A DNA stretch of 64,000 bases, taken from NCBI GenBank assembly GCA_022432975.1, contig CM039515.1, positions 17,455,488 to 17,519,487 on the forward strand. Direction: 5' to 3'. Made by a program: the position numbers and the translations under genes. Source of the stretch: Begonia masoniana (Eukaryota > Streptophyta > Magnoliopsida > Cucurbitales > Begoniaceae). Each line of letters opens with the position of its first letter. Positions within the stretch are counted from its first letter, which is position 1. Under the pieces are notes generated by a model. That model was not told where the DNA came from, did not search any database, and saw nothing but the letters and a program-made list of their open reading frames with translations. Positions 23,701 to 36,147 of this stretch are shown here, one piece after another.

Positions 23701-26218
23701 CATTTCAAGAGGTGGACCTAGTTGGGGGTTGACGAGGACTCAACCATGGTAAGTGGGGGAGATTGTCACGGACCACTTTCCATGGTCCATGATAGTGCGG
23801 AAACCGTGGGCGTTGGCGGGCACAAGCATGGACAAGAATGCAACCATGATGGTTGGTGTGCACAAAGGTTGAGTACGGGGTCAAGTGGGTCGGTGTGCTC
23901 AAAAAGGCAAGAGCCGGGCTCTTGAAACATGATGGTTGGCGAGACAAAGGACACGGAGCGATATGGGGCGCTCAAGGCAAGTTGGCCACACCACGAGTTC
24001 TAGACGTGGGGCAAAGTGGTGCGACAAGATCAACAAGTCGTGTGTGGCGATGTCAAGACAATCATGGTGCATGGTGCATGGGCCGAGGACCTAGGCATGA
24101 TAGGAGGCGCGGGGCATCCTCCTATGGCATGGAAAAATATGACTAAGTGTTGGTGGGCACTTGAGGCACGCGGGCTGGATCACTTGGAGTGGTGCAGTCC
24201 ACATATGGCGCTGGGCGCTAGGTCGATGGGGCAGGCCCACGCGGGAAGGCAAAAGGTCATTTATGTTAGTGCTTCATTTATGTTAGTGCTCTCATTTATG
24301 TTAGTGCTCTCATTCATGTTAGTGCTCTCATTCATGTTAGTGCTTATTTATGTTAGTGCTTGCACTTATGAGGATTCATGTACATGACCTTGGCTATTTG
24401 TGTATAAATAAGCCATGAGCAATCAAGCCAAAGACATCAACTTCGAGTGGAAGAGTGTCTTGAGTATTGTGGTTTGCCTTGGAGAGAAATTGTTCCTAGT
24501 TCTTGTTTTCGGAAATCAAGGAAGGTTGGGTGGGGTCCTCCCGTAAACACTTGTATCTTTTCTATTATCCGCATTATTGGTGAGGGGCTGGCCATAGTCG
24601 TGGACTTGGCGCCATCATACTTGGTGAAAATTCGAGCAAGAATTTAACCGTGTGACATTGCCCATCTCTACCAAATTTGGTCGGAGATCGGTGAGAATTT
24701 TCAAAAAAATTACTTTGATTTACTTGAGATAATTTATTTTGAAGCTTAATTTTCAAGATCATGTATAATTGAACAATTTATGATTGGTTCCTTTGCTTTT
24801 CAATCTCAACATATAACAACGTATACTTTTTTCTTAGCTTGCTTGTATTTTCTTTCTTCTTTTTTTGGCTCCTTTTTTTCTTGTTTGCGTGCTAATCCAC
24901 AATTTGTTTTTATTGCCCCGACTTCTTTCCCGATGTTGATGGTATATGCACTTAATAATGTTTGAGAATTTGGGATCATCTTCGTTTCTACTAATCAGAA
25001 GCTGTTCATTTCTCATCAGCTGTTTCTTTCTAGCCATCTTACTGAAGTTGAGGATGTTGATCTCTTAATCGTTGCATCTCAATGGGCAGGTGTTGCCTTT
25101 ATAAAGCAGGTGAGTCTTGCACTAAATCATATTTGGTATTTAATCTACTTTCACATCAAGAAAAAAAAGGGAGAAAGAACCAGTATTTTGTAAATATTCT
25201 TCAAGCATTGTTAAAATATATACATAGATAAAATTAGTAAGTGATCATGAAATGCTGTCTGTACTCGATTCTTGGTCACATCAACATACCAGGGATTTAA
25301 ACTTTTTCTTTTGGAACCCTTTTTTTTGGTGGGGAAGGATTAAAGGGTGTATGCGTGTTTATATAGAATTTTGAGGTGTTAAGCTTTTCTTTTTGTAGCT
25401 CAGTGCTTACACCTTTTTGCACATTTAGTTTGTCACCTATCAAAAATTTGACGTGTTCGCTTCTCTGCTCCAGAGTAGACATTTGTATTCGGGATTCATC
25501 ATAGACTTGTCAATTTTTTAGACTAATCTTTTTTTTTTTCCATGGGTCAGGGGAATTTTGTAGAAGGACTTGCACACCTGGAAAGAGTTGGAAATATGAA
25601 AGAGCCAGATGATCCAAAGAGCAGAGCCCACTACTTCGATGCGTTGTTACTTCTTTCAAGGTGTGTAAATCATTGTTCTTTCATTTCAAAGATTCATCCT
25701 TTGCCCCTGCCAAAAACCCACCCAATTGAAGTATGGACGACCCATTTTAGTCTGTCCGAGTCTGACTCTGACCAAAAGATGCATTTCTTATCAGTTCTTT
25801 GTTTTTAACTTCCAATCGAATGTTAAGGCATTCTTCCCAAGCCTTTCCAAGCCACCCACACGTGCGAAATGAGTGTACTTACTATATCGAAATGAAGATT
25901 TGGACAGAAAATCAGAAGTAAAATACAAGTACTAAACTGAAGGAAAAGCAATAAGAAAACTCTTTGATGTCTGTCTAGTAAGGTGCATAGTTTTATATAT
26001 ACGTGTGTGTTGTCTGTGTCTATCTTCAGATAATAAACACACTGATTGTTTGGCATTTCAGCGCATTATCCAACGTAGGCCGCAAGGCAGATGCGACTAA
26101 ATATATCCGTCTAGCTGCTGCTTATGATCCTGCCTACAAAGTGTACTTGGAACAATGTGAGGGGGACGATGACAATTTTGTCAATGAGCTTGTGGGGAGT
26201 CGGAGAAGAGATTACTGA
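14781..26218 (+). CDS. OXA2: OXA2/ALBINO3-like protein (YidC/Oxa1 insertase with C-terminal TPR-type repeats)
   Basis: Fourteen exons give 586 residues: 14781-15250, 15807-15913, 16617-16744, 17903-17974, 18671-18772, 19438-19497, 19622-19687, 20121-20168, 20400-20576, 20654-20709, 20902-21019, 25020-25109, 25551-25660, 26062-26218. Residues 1 to about 60 are Ser/Arg-rich with almost no acids, a typical organelle presequence. The YidC/Oxa1 domain starts at HELTGLPWWAVIALS (about 150) and runs to about 365, with several hydrophobic segments and the conserved GGALWFQNLT. Helical TPR-like repeats fill about 400-575. Plant OXA2 proteins act in the mitochondrial inner membrane and are linked to insertion of cytochrome oxidase subunits; an older label for them is chloroplast ALBINO3-like. 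Intron 11 is 4.0 kb because of an LTR element. The coding sequence looks intact. Confidence 0.88.
16187..16216. repeat. (TCAC)n microsatellite
   Basis: About seven copies of CTCA in an intron of the OXA2-like gene. Confidence 0.9.
19346..19367. repeat. (TA)n microsatellite
   Basis: About eleven TA dinucleotides in an intron of the OXA2-like gene. Confidence 0.9.
21256..22125 (+). repeat. 5' LTR of the gag-only element (870 bp)
   Basis: Begins TGTCACGGACCAC and ends CTGTGTGACA. It contains a run of TTATGTTAGTGCTCTCA units (about 21,745-21,830), then TGTATAAATAGG near 21,870, a good TATA-box candidate for the element promoter. Confidence 0.93.
21870..21882 (+). promoter_or_regulatory. Candidate TATA box in the 5' LTR
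   Basis: TGTATAAATAGGC lies about 245 bp before the LTR end, a plausible place for the element promoter. The matching site in the 3' LTR reads TGTATAAATAAGC (about 24,400). Confidence 0.6.
22129..22140 (+). other. Primer-binding site (initiator tRNA-Met)
   Basis: TGGTATCAGAGC, an exact initiator tRNA-Met complement, starts three bases after the 5' LTR. Confidence 0.93.
22175..23329 (+). pseudogene. Gag-like protein split by an in-frame TAA before its zinc knuckle
   Basis: Residues 1 to about 80 are a coiled-coil-like N-terminus. A retrotransposon Gag domain of the Gypsy type follows (VPEPKPYNGDRN, then VENFLWDMEQYF, LMGDAKLWWRQ, LNDRFLP, VREYVREFSSI). The frame stops at TAA 23033-23035. It continues in the same frame with the CCHC knuckle CFICGGSHFAREC (about 23,090-23,130) and an acidic tail ending at 23,329. 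The stop is either a recent mutation or a readthrough point. Gag would assemble particles that package the element RNA. No pol follows: 23,330-23,750 has no recognisable domain. Confidence 0.85.
23751..23763 (+). other. Polypurine tract of the gag-only element
   Basis: AAGTGGGGGAGAT directly precedes the 3' LTR. Confidence 0.9.
23764..24657 (+). repeat. 3' LTR of the gag-only element (894 bp)
   Basis: Nearly identical to 21256-22125. It is 24 bp longer, mainly because the TTATGTTAGTGCTCTCA run (about 24,255-24,360) has more units and 'GCGCTAGGTCGATGGGG' replaces a shorter form near 24,210. Confidence 0.93.
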
Positions 26219-27615
26219 CTTCCCCCATTCTTTCAGGTGAAAAAATATTAACTTTTTATTCACTCATTTCTTGAATTATTATGTATAATATTATATATTA
26301 GCATACTTTAATGATGTTTTGATGCATCCCAATAATGAGAACCAGTGTTAGATTAAGTTTCAATGCAATTGTGTTCTTCAATTATAATTTGTGTTTCAAG
26401 TTGAAGACTGAGCTGTGAAATCCATGTTGCTTAGAATCTTGTGCAGATTCAATGTTATTATTTTACACCATCAAATTTGACATTTTAGATTGACTCGGAT
26501 CGATGCTCTTATTTTTGAGGATTACGATTAAACTTTTGCATAATAATTTAGACAATTATTGTCTGAGAAAACTATAATTAAATATTACTGTTACAGGCAT
26601 TGCTTTTATTGGAAAGTCCGTTTCCACGTAATTTATATATAATATGGTTTATTGGGTAACAATTTTTTAGCCCCGTTTGAGTTAAAATATACATGCCATG
26701 AGTGCTCGACACGTACACGTACACGTACACGTACACGTACACGTATTTTCTCGTTATCACTACGAATAAAAAGAGGTGGCGTCGCAGCAGTTCTTCCATA
26801 AACGATTATTTATATATATTATTTTTGTTTAATTTTCTTAGTAAAAATAAAATTGAAAAATAGAAAATATTCTTTTCTTAGCACTTGTAATTGAAAAGGA
26901 TAAAAAAGAATAAATGGCACGTGCTTGTAGCTTCTTTTTTTCTTTTTGACAGAGAATATGTAAGCTCATACGAAAATAACGTGTCTTTTTTAAAATAAAA
27001 TAAATCTTATTTTTATTAATAAATAAATGGCCCATTGCCTTGTTCTTCGACATTGAGATGATGGAATAGAATAATTTCATCACTTAAAAGTCTGATTTAT
27101 CCAACAAATTCTCTCTCCACCTCACAAGTTCTGGCAGGAATCGAAGAGCTTCGACACAATCGAGGGAGGGGCAATGGTCTAAGAATGGAAAATCAAGCCC
27201 ATGAGTTTTATACACAAACCCCCCCTTCAGAAAATCTAGCTATCTTCTTCCTCCAGGCTCCACCATGTTCAATATCATTGTACTTCTTTCTTTCTCTGTT
27301 TAGTAAGAATTTTCTGTTTCGTGCAGGAATTCTTGTGTTCTATAAATGGGTACTCCCATTACCCGCCCAGGATCTATGATCTGTCTTCTCACAGATCTAA
27401 TGAACTGCTGGTCATCGGAAATTTTCCAAATTCCCAGGTGATACCCCGATTTCTGATCCCGTTTACCAGCTTTCGGATTCTTCGTCTCCCTCTCTTTCTA
27501 GCTGAAAAGAGACTTGACCAATTCACAAGAGCTTCTGATTCTTCCCCTTCTTTAATCTACTGCTTCTCTATATCTTTATCTCCCTCTCTCTTTCCAGAGT
27601 GGGCGGAATTTGCTA
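26219..27615. other. Intergenic region between OXA2 and the membrane-protein gene
   Basis: AT-rich sequence with no coding signal down to about 27,100. It holds the ACACGT microsatellite at 26,709. A C/T-rich stretch at 27,100-27,615 is probably promoter and 5' leader of the next gene. A leader intron is possible (AG at about 27,326 after a pyrimidine run), but I cannot fix its donor. Confidence 0.4.
26709..26755. repeat. (ACACGT)n microsatellite
   Basis: About seven and a half hexamers. Each contains ACGT, the core of bZIP-binding elements, about 0.9 kb upstream of the next gene's start codon. Confidence 0.9.
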
Positions 27616-30600
27616 ATGTCTTGCCCCATCAACTCGTTTCGCTACAATACCACTCTCTGTGCATGCCCTCCCGGCCAAATTCCGAACCTCACCGCCAGTA
27701 CCTGTGTCTTCTTCAACCCCGGTTCTCCTATCATTGCAGATACCGGTATAGATTACTATGCAGTCACCTTCCCGGAGACCATCTTCTCCCTTGACTCCAT
27801 TAAAAAGTTCACAAAGTCTCAGGCTGTGTTTCTTGAGGCCACCCTCGTCCTGGTTGTTTCTTGGCTCGTCTTCTGCTTCTTCCTCAGGTTCACGAAACTT
27901 GGCGATGGAAGAAACATCTGGTTTAAGATTAGATGGTGGATTAGTAGATTGGATATTTGCTTTTCCACAAGACATTGGCTGGTTAGCTGCTTTTGATTTT
28001 TTTTTCTTTTTCCTTGTTTCTTTGGTGGGTTTACTGAGATTTGATTGAAATATTTCCTTTTTTTATGGATTGGCTAAAAGTTCTTCGGTATTACTGTTCC
28101 CTTTTTGTCGACTTGATGATTGGTTTGATTCTCAAGACAAGATTAACTACATGAAATTTGTAGTTTCATGCTGTGAAGACTGACGAGGCTGCATATCGAG
28201 GCCAATATGTCTTAAAGCAACTAATTTATATAGTGGACACCTCAGAGATTAAAAATTAGGAGGTGAAAGTGAATTTACGTTTTAGCCTAACTTCCTATTC
28301 AATAAGTTTATGGGTATGGATTTAGAAACTAATTTTTTGGTTGGTTTGCTGGTATGTTGGGGCTTATTAACTAATTTTGATTGAATCTTCTTGTGTGGGT
28401 TTTGTTACTTGGGGAGATTTTTCTATGCAGTGTATTGTGTTTTCCTTCTGGTACTATGCTTTTCTTCTGCATCCCCTTGATTTGGGAGGATTATTGGTGT
28501 TTAGCTTTGTACCATATTTGATCTAATATTTTGTGGGTTTTTATTTTTATTTACAGATTTGGTGTTTTGCTAGTTCTGATTTCTGTTTCTGCTGAACTTC
28601 AATTTCCTCTTGTTATCTTATGACTTTTTATCCGTGACTTCGTATGTTGAATATTAATTATTGTTGATACTATTTGGGTGTGAATATCGCATACACAACA
28701 CAATACATCAATTTAGGAGCAAGAGGTGATTAAAGTATGTTGAATGTAACTGCAGTAATTTTATGACAACTTAATATGCATTAAGAATTAACTATCATGA
28801 ACGTGGAAAGTTGAAACGTAAATTCGTAGTTCTAGAAAAAATCTTAACTTTTACTGTGTGTGAAAAGTTCAAATAACTTATATTGCAAGCAAGTTTTGCA
28901 GGCTGCTGCTTGCTAATTGTTCTATGTGATTTATCTCATTCCAAAGGAAAAAAGATAAAGTTTTATGTGGAAACTAATTGGTTTGATATTTAGATTATTG
29001 TTGCTTTAAAAAATCTCAGTTCTGTTTAGACAAGTCTTCTTACTAATTGTATTACGAATATCTTATGAGCAATGTTTTAGGAGATAGCATAATGTTTTAA
29101 TAATCTTGATCCGCTCTTTAGGATGATCAAAAGGTAGTTGTCAAGCGAAAGACCGAACTTGGTGGAGCTTTCTCTATAGCAAGTTGGATACTTTTTATCG
29201 GTTTATTTGGAGCGTGAGTGCCCTATTCTACAATAACTTACTTCCATCCTCTTGTTTTAACTTGATGTTGACTTGACTTTTCAGTATTTTATCAGGTTGC
29301 TTTACCAAATCTTGTCAAGTCGATCCATTGAGGTCCGTAACGTAAGGGCAGTAAATTCACCCGAATTGACTTCCTTCATGAACAACATGGAGTTTAACAT
29401 AACAACAATTTCCACGATGAATTGTGCAAATGTACGAGATCTTGGTACTCTCATGATAGGAAGTCCCGGCTTTTTTGAGCAGAAAGTCGTGTCTCTCTCG
29501 GATTTCGCAAGCTATTCATGTTATAACACGAGTGTAGGACCCACCATAAGCCTTAGATGTTCTAAATGCCATCTTATCCAGGACGATATGTACATTTCAT
29601 GGCAGTTTATCGATATTCCTGATAGTCCTGCAAGTGCGGTTGGCTTTCAATTTAACATCACTTCAAGGAGCAATACTGATAAAAAGCACGTGAGTTTTGT
29701 CAGCGGGACAGTGAAGAACATCAGCACTTTGAACGATCAACCTGTAACGTACAGGGGGAAGAATGCAAATATATTGAAGTTCAATGTATTTCCACAAATA
29801 TATCGCAACCTTCACGATCTGAAGCTCATGCAACCTCTATTTCATCAGTTTGTGCCGGGTTCCTTTTTTTCAGAGACAACCCAACTTCAATCATCGCTTG
29901 AAAATCCAGACGATGGACTACTCAACACCACTTTGTATGTTAATCTTCTCTCCTCCTACATAGTTGAGATAGACAAACAAACCATCATGGGTCCTGGTGA
30001 GTACTTCACTGGACGAAATTTTTCTGCGACTATAATTTCAAACTATTTTCTGATATCTGATGCTATATTTTTTCTTCATCATTGTAGTGAGCTTCCTTGC
30101 GGATCTTGGTGGCCTATATTGTATTAGCATTGGGATTTTTTTCTACCTTTTGGTGCAAGTATGGATCTTTATCATCCGAGCTTGCTACTTTCATTTCTAA
30201 TGACTACAGAAGAATTAAAATGAAACATATAAATCTGTTAAGGAATCCAGATAAGTGAACAATGAAATTTCCCTGCATCAGTTTTGGAGGAGTTGTCTGA
30301 AGTGATTGATTCTCCTTTCTGTGCTTTTCTATAATTTGGTGGGTTTTTGGATTTGATTGCACCTATTATGACACAAATTTTCTATTCTATGCACTATTTA
30401 TTTTTATCTTCAAATAAACTTGTAACTTCTGATCTTTTCAACTATATTTCTCACTTCCAAAAAAAATAAATAACTTCCTAGCTAAATTGGGTTTTGATTG
30501 AAGAATTTTGCAAAGCATACCAAAATCTTCACTTTAATAATGTTGCATGTTCAGTTTCTGGGATAGAATTAGGTATGTTGAAGAACAACGAGCTTGCACG

Positions 30601-32461
30601 TCAAAGAAAACACTCATTTTTTTTTCTTTTCATTCGGAAAGAGATGCGGGTCCTTGATTTATATTTGATTCTCTACATTCCACAAACGTAAATATGATAT
30701 TTTAATTTTTCTGTGATAAAAATACTCGCTCTGATCCAGCATGTTACTGACTCTCCTAGTTCTTAGTTTGAATACAGAATTAAGAAATTCCGCAATGAGG
30801 ATAGCACAATCCGAAAGATTAGGAGTAGGCGAAGAGCTCAGGATAGATGGGACAAGGTAATATATTTTTTATTCAAGATGGAACTTGCATTGTCCGAAAT
30901 CTTTTGATCGTTGAGATTGTATTTGCATTACGAGTTAATAATTGATTTTTGACAACTCTTTTTTATTTTATCAACAGTTGAGAAAATACGTGATGTACAC
31001 CTGGGGTTGCAATAAATTGGATGTTAACTACAATAACTCAAAGAAAGAGGCCGGTTGCAGTAGCTTCATGTTTCAATCAATTCGGAGGAATGTGTCATTG
31101 CGAAAGACGAGACAACAGAGTATGGACTTCTTAAATTTCAACATGACACTAAATCAACCTACTCAGAAGGTTAATATTTCAAGAAACAGACAATTCTTCT
31201 TCTCTTGTTTTCGATTTCTCGTACTTTGCTAAAATGGTTGGATTTGTTGTCTTGCAGACAACGTTTCCGCAAAACACAGATACCCAAAGGGTGAAACCTC
31301 TGACATCGGGAATTAAACCGAACCATGACTCGAAGGCGGCAGAGGACATCGAAAAATCAGTGAGTCTTTTATTTTTAGAAAGTTTATGATAGGAATCAAT
31401 AAATGTGTCTAGACATCCTGACTAGGACAGAACCGAAAAATTAGACTAGAAATCAGTGAGTTTCTTTTCCTATTTCCTTTCACCTTGCTGTAATTAGTTA
31501 AAATATTCAGCTAGAGTAATATGGCTTTCTTGTAAAATGTACTTATAGTATAACAGCCTTCTCATTTTCATCGATTTAATTGAAGTTTTATTTGTAATTT
31601 TAAAAACAGTGAATGGTCCATGAATTTAGGGTTAAAATGTATTTTTTGTTAAATTTATTGAACGAATTGCGATGGCTGATTGCGAATGTTTATGCGATGG
31701 TGGTCAATAAGCATTCAGTTAAACCATCTACATGATTGTATGTAGTTTCTTGAATCCTTGTACGTTCATTGATGGCAGATCTCGGTTTTTAAAAATTATC
31801 GATATTGTTCGGCCATGGAGCTTACATTTGCATATTCTGCAGCCTAGAGAACTTCAAGTGCTAGGTTCTACAAGCCATGGAGAACATATTCCTGTCATGG
31901 GAGATTCCTCGCAGCCCCGAACACTCTCTTTTATGGATAATAGTATCATTCCTCCACCACCACCTGATCTAGGTAACTTCTATTTTTTTGGCTTAGTTCT
32001 TCTACAGAGGCTCTTTCCTATGCTGTCAAAGTATCCGAGTATATATTCTTTTATTTTGTAGATCTTTCAAATTTCTTGAAATGTGAATATAAGGGTGATA
32101 ATTAAGTAGAGCTGTTTCCACTTCATATAATTTGTCAAGGAAGCTCTCGTCGGGTCATGATTGGCCGATAATGAGCAACGAGTTACCTCGATAGCCTGAA
32201 TGGCTTATATTATCGGCTCTGACTTCTTTTGAAGGTGAAAATTTTTTTATTGTTAGATCTGTCTATCACTTCATAATAATTGCATTCGATGCAGAAATTA
32301 AGAGCGACTCTCAAACCGAGATGTCGGACGTTCTGAAGAATATGAAAAGCTTGAACGAGTACAATGTCGTGTTACGAGAAAAGTTATTAGCAACTCAGTT
32401 GTTGCTTCATTCTTTATCGGTGAAGTTGCCTTTGTCTCCCGGATCAGAAAGCCACTCTTAG
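27616..32461 (+). CDS. Plant-conserved multipass membrane protein of unknown function
   Basis: Nine exons give 636 residues: 27616-27981, 29122-29213, 29296-29996, 30088-30158, 30767-30856, 30978-31169, 31258-31359, 31843-31972, 32295-32461. I chose the ATG giving MSCPINSFRYNTTLCACPPG; no earlier in-frame ATG precedes it. The N-terminus has a short Cys-rich motif, then one hydrophobic helix (about 71-92) and a second (138-159). A roughly 225-residue Asn-glycosylation-rich segment follows, then a third helix with FLADLGGLYCISIGIFFYLL (387-410). After it comes a basic RSRRRAQDRW stretch and a long hydrophilic C-terminus with PPPPPDL. I recognise it as a land-plant family annotated only as transmembrane protein. 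No catalytic motif is visible. The last two exons are the least certain. Confidence 0.8.
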
Positions 32462-33357
32462 TAGCTGTTAGTGCCTTGCCAATTGAAATATAAAAGTATG
32501 TGATAAGAACTGGATGAATTCTCCAGAAAGCTTCCAGAAATCTATCAATGGGGGAGAACTCTCATACTGCTCATCTTAAAACTGGACCCACCTTGTTCAT
32601 AATGAGCTGAATCTCATCCCCCCCCCCCTGAATTGCTGTGGTGTGAAAAAATTGTTATGCCATCTTCAGATATTTGCCGTTAAGATCTGGATGAGACCCG
32701 AATTCTGATCTTAAGCTGTGTATATGCAATAATCTCGAGCTGTATCTAATTATCTTGTTGGGTTTCTTCAGAGGGCGAAGCGATTGAATTTGCTGGATCT
32801 ATGTTCTGTGAACAGTCTATTTATTAATTCTTTGATTTTTTTTCATTACATTTCTCCAAATCTATACAGGTGGAATATTGAAATTCGAACATAATCGATG
32901 AGTTTTCTTCTGAAAATACCATTGTCATATTTATTATTACACCATTATCATGTGTACTTAACAGAGAAAAAAATAAGAAATTTGTGCAATAATTTGAAAC
33001 AAAGTTGGGTAAAATTGCTATGTTTCATCACTTAGTTTAGTCTAAATTGGAAACATACCCTACAGCCAACTGACGGAGCATTCAAGCCACAATTTCAGTC
33101 TACATTGAAACTTAGAAGGATTCTATTTACTTGAAGAACTAACATCAGATTTTAGTCAAACACATAAAATCACATTTCATCATAGCTTACCCGATTTGGG
33201 AAGTCAAGACTAGAACGACAATTCCGAGTCGAATTCATAAGAGGTTCGATATTGATTCTCCGAATTTTGACGTAGATCTTTCTTTAGCTCTGCAAGGTGG
33301 TAAGACCAAATGTACATCAGCAGTTAAAGAAAATGGCATCGAAAAATGCTGATAGTT
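32462..33357. other. Convergent intergenic region (3' ends of two genes)
   Basis: Holds the 3' UTR of the membrane-protein gene (plus) and of the R3H gene (minus). There is a C-homopolymer near 32,620. I see no gene and no clear repeat. Confidence 0.5.
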
Positions 33358-36147
33358 TCATTTGCCGAGCCTTACCCCGTGTTTATTTGCATCTTTTTCG
33401 CATTCTTTTTGAAGAATCCCATTTTTTCCTGCGTGTAAGCCCAAGGCATTAGCAAACATTCTCTTGGCAGCTCCCAAATGCTCCCTTTTCAAGTTATCAT
33501 CACTGACAACATCCCCATTTCTTCCATTGGAGAATGTACCAACACCAACAGAAGTCTTGTCTTCCTTTCTCGATGCGATACTCTCAACAAGCGATGATGC
33601 TGACGATTCTCGGCCCGATGATGAAACATTTTGTTGGGAAGCTTTTGACTTGGAATCAAGCATAAGTCCTTCAATATTCAAGTCAATAGGTAGCTCTCCT
33701 TGCTCTTGGCATTTAGCTGTGTTTTCATCGCGGGTTTTTATTCTTTGACCCAGTGCATGTGCAATCATGCGTCGGGCAACAACAGGGTTGCTTCGTGGCT
33801 TTTGCACTGTTGGTTCTTTAACCTCTCCCGAATTCGCAGAAAATATACGCTCTCGAGCAGCCAAATACGCTGCCTCTCTTTCCTCAAACGAATTAGGAAA
33901 AGGTGTTGTTTTCATCTTATTCACTGAGATTGAGATACCAATGAAAATAGCTGTCAGTATTATATGGTAAAAAATTGTATCTTTTTACCCAAATAACTTT
34001 TTGACAGTAGAAAGATGTGATTATAAGAGAAAAAAAATGAAGTTGGAAAAAATAATGCCACAAATCGTAGCATCTAATCGCAAATCTATGCAATTTAAAT
34101 AGAAAAATAGATGTCACTACCTGCAGATGCTCTTGTTCTTCGTAATAATTGGTGTGACGTTGTCGGAATTTGAGGCTCATCATTTTGCCATAAAATATCA
34201 CTCACAAGAATGGAAGGTCTGCAATTCAAATAAATACATTAACTGGAGAAGAAGATGCATCAGTACCAGCACTACAAAAGGCTAGTTTATAGCCGCAGAG
34301 CTGCTAGTTAATTTGTTTTATTTCAGTTTATTCAAAAGCCAATGAACATTATATCGATCAAAAGAATGCATTAAACTTTTTTTTTTTAGAAAAAAAAAAG
34401 TTTCAGGTAAATGCATTGATGCCATTCGATTTGGAAAAGAACAAACGGAAGAATAGAAAGACAAGGAGAAACTCAGAGTTAGGAACTATATGTCATAGTC
34501 ATAGCCTCAGGAGTGTTAGCATACATTGATGTTTCCGCGCAGCGCTCCAAAATTAATCGTCGATTGTCTCCTTCACCAACAGATTCATGAGCAAATCTAG
34601 GATAAATATATCAATCTTGTGTATTAGTTAAAGACCACCAAAGTGGAAAAAAAAAAATAGTTGCCTTGACAAATAAAGAAGTCCTTTATCATAAGTAACA
34701 ATAAATAGTGCACAAACTTCAACTTAAGGAGAAAAAAAAGGAGAGAGAAAGACCCAAATATATCAGCAAGACGATGCAACAAAAGTCGGCTGTATGGGTC
34801 CATTGGTTCCATCTCCAGGATACCCTCTGAACTGGAAATTTCACATATTTTAATACAAATTATCAGCATAAGTTATGGAACTAATTTAAAATGATGCCAT
34901 ACAAAAAAAAAATCAATAAATAAGACCTCTTATAGACAATAAATTAATAGTTTTCTCTTTGCATTTTCTTGATACGAGTTCTTACCCTCTCTCTTCTCTG
35001 TATTTTCTTTCTATCAATAATTGAATATATATCGTTAAAATTTAAAAAAGTAACAAAATTTGAATCATTTTTTTATTTATTTAGAAGGTAAACTAAGAAA
35101 AATGCTCTGACCTCTTCTCTATTTAAAAGGTATCGTTGGTACAACGATTGGAAGAAATACACTTTTAGAAATGGCGTTATTCGTTAAGCCAAATGGAGGA
35201 AAATGTAAAGAATTTATTCAAACCCAACATTTGGTTTTAAAAGGAGCCTATTATCGCCAAATTTGGCTAGCTAAACATATAACGTTTACATTTGGTTGCC
35301 GTATTGGAAAGTAGATATCACAGTCGTTAAAGCTTTCAGTTTAATAATGACTGATTTAGAATTGTAATCTCAACATCCAATGTTATACAGCAATAGTACC
35401 TTGGATCATCCTGAAGATAGTTAACCAATGCCTCCTCCATAGATAGGATGAGATGCTTACTAGGAAGATTGTCTTTAACGAGAAAGGCCAATTCTTCCAC
35501 CTATTGATGTTCAGATACAATTTGAACCAATCAAATCATGAAACTGCACAGATTAAGTGATAAGGTCCCAAATATCTAAATGTTTGTAATTTTAGGCAAA
35601 GTTAATGTTATGATCATACAACAATGACTAAATCCTAAACAATACTACTCACTAAAGTGAAAACGGAAGAGGAAAATAAATTCTAAATAACAATGACTGC
35701 AAGATTCAGAGCAGGGGAAAAAAAATTAACAAGCAAAACCCGTGGTTTTAAAAAGCTGGATGCTTAGAGGGAAAACGAAATCGAAGGAATGAAATTGTTC
35801 TGTGCACCTTGCAAACCAAACACAAAGAAAGGCAGAAGTGAGATAATACTACGAATATGATTTACAACTGCATAACTTTTCACTAGTCCTTAACGAATTC
35901 AACATAGCCAAAATCCCTTAAAAACGCAAAATTTTAAAGTGCCCAACAGACCCAATTGCAGCAATATGAATAATAAGTAGCTATGAATTCCCCTAAAATC
36001 AATAGAAAGAAAGAAAAAACATAAAAGAAAACAACAAAAAATGAAAAAGAAAATTGAAGAATCGAATTGCAGAACACTAATGTACTGTTCGAGGCAAACA
36101 GGACAAAAAGTCGAGGGACGAACCATGGCGAACAGGGTGGTGTTCAT
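33358..36147 (-). CDS. R3H and SUZ domain RNA-binding protein
   Basis: Six exons on the minus strand, 312 residues: 36147-36124, 35500-35400, 34831-34754, 34596-34525, 34218-34121, 33923-33358. The first exon encodes only eight residues ending in AM, and joins VEELAFLVKDNLPSKH in the second. The R3H motif is R57-x3-H61 in YSRLLLHRLADIFG, the single-strand nucleic-acid-binding signature. A SUZ-like segment (FEEREAAYLAARERIF, about 135-152) follows; such segments help bind RNA. The C-terminus repeats a pattern, VARRMIAHALG and AAKRMFANALGLHAG. Plant members are annotated as single-stranded nucleic-acid-binding R3H proteins, probably cytoplasmic or nuclear RNA regulators. The tiny first exon rests on phase and family similarity. 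Confidence 0.82.

Larger units (their letters stand above)
21256..24657 (+). mobile_element. Complete gag-only LTR retrotransposon (TR-GAG type) in intron 11 of OXA2
   Basis: Two direct LTRs (21256-22125 and 23764-24657) begin TGTCACGG and end TGTGACA. They flank a PBS, one gag-like reading frame and a polypurine tract. The 5-bp target duplication TTGCC is perfect (21251-21255 and 24658-24662). There is no protease, reverse transcriptase, integrase or RNase H in the 1.6-kb interior, so it must have used proteins from another element. The LTRs are nearly identical over most of their length, so the insertion is fairly young. It lies in the same orientation as the host gene, so its LTR signals could affect the OXA2 transcript. 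Confidence 0.93.

Noticed and set aside
21258..24387. Paired open frames in both LTRs of the gag-only element
   Set aside because: Same sequence twice, on both strands, with no known domain. They are LTR sequence.
26578..26799. Minus-strand frame with a repeated VYVYVYVY stretch
   Set aside because: It is the ACACGT microsatellite translated.
33464..33970. Plus-strand frames opposite the last R3H exon
   Set aside because: The minus strand has the R3H/SUZ protein with clean splice phases. The plus frames are shadows.
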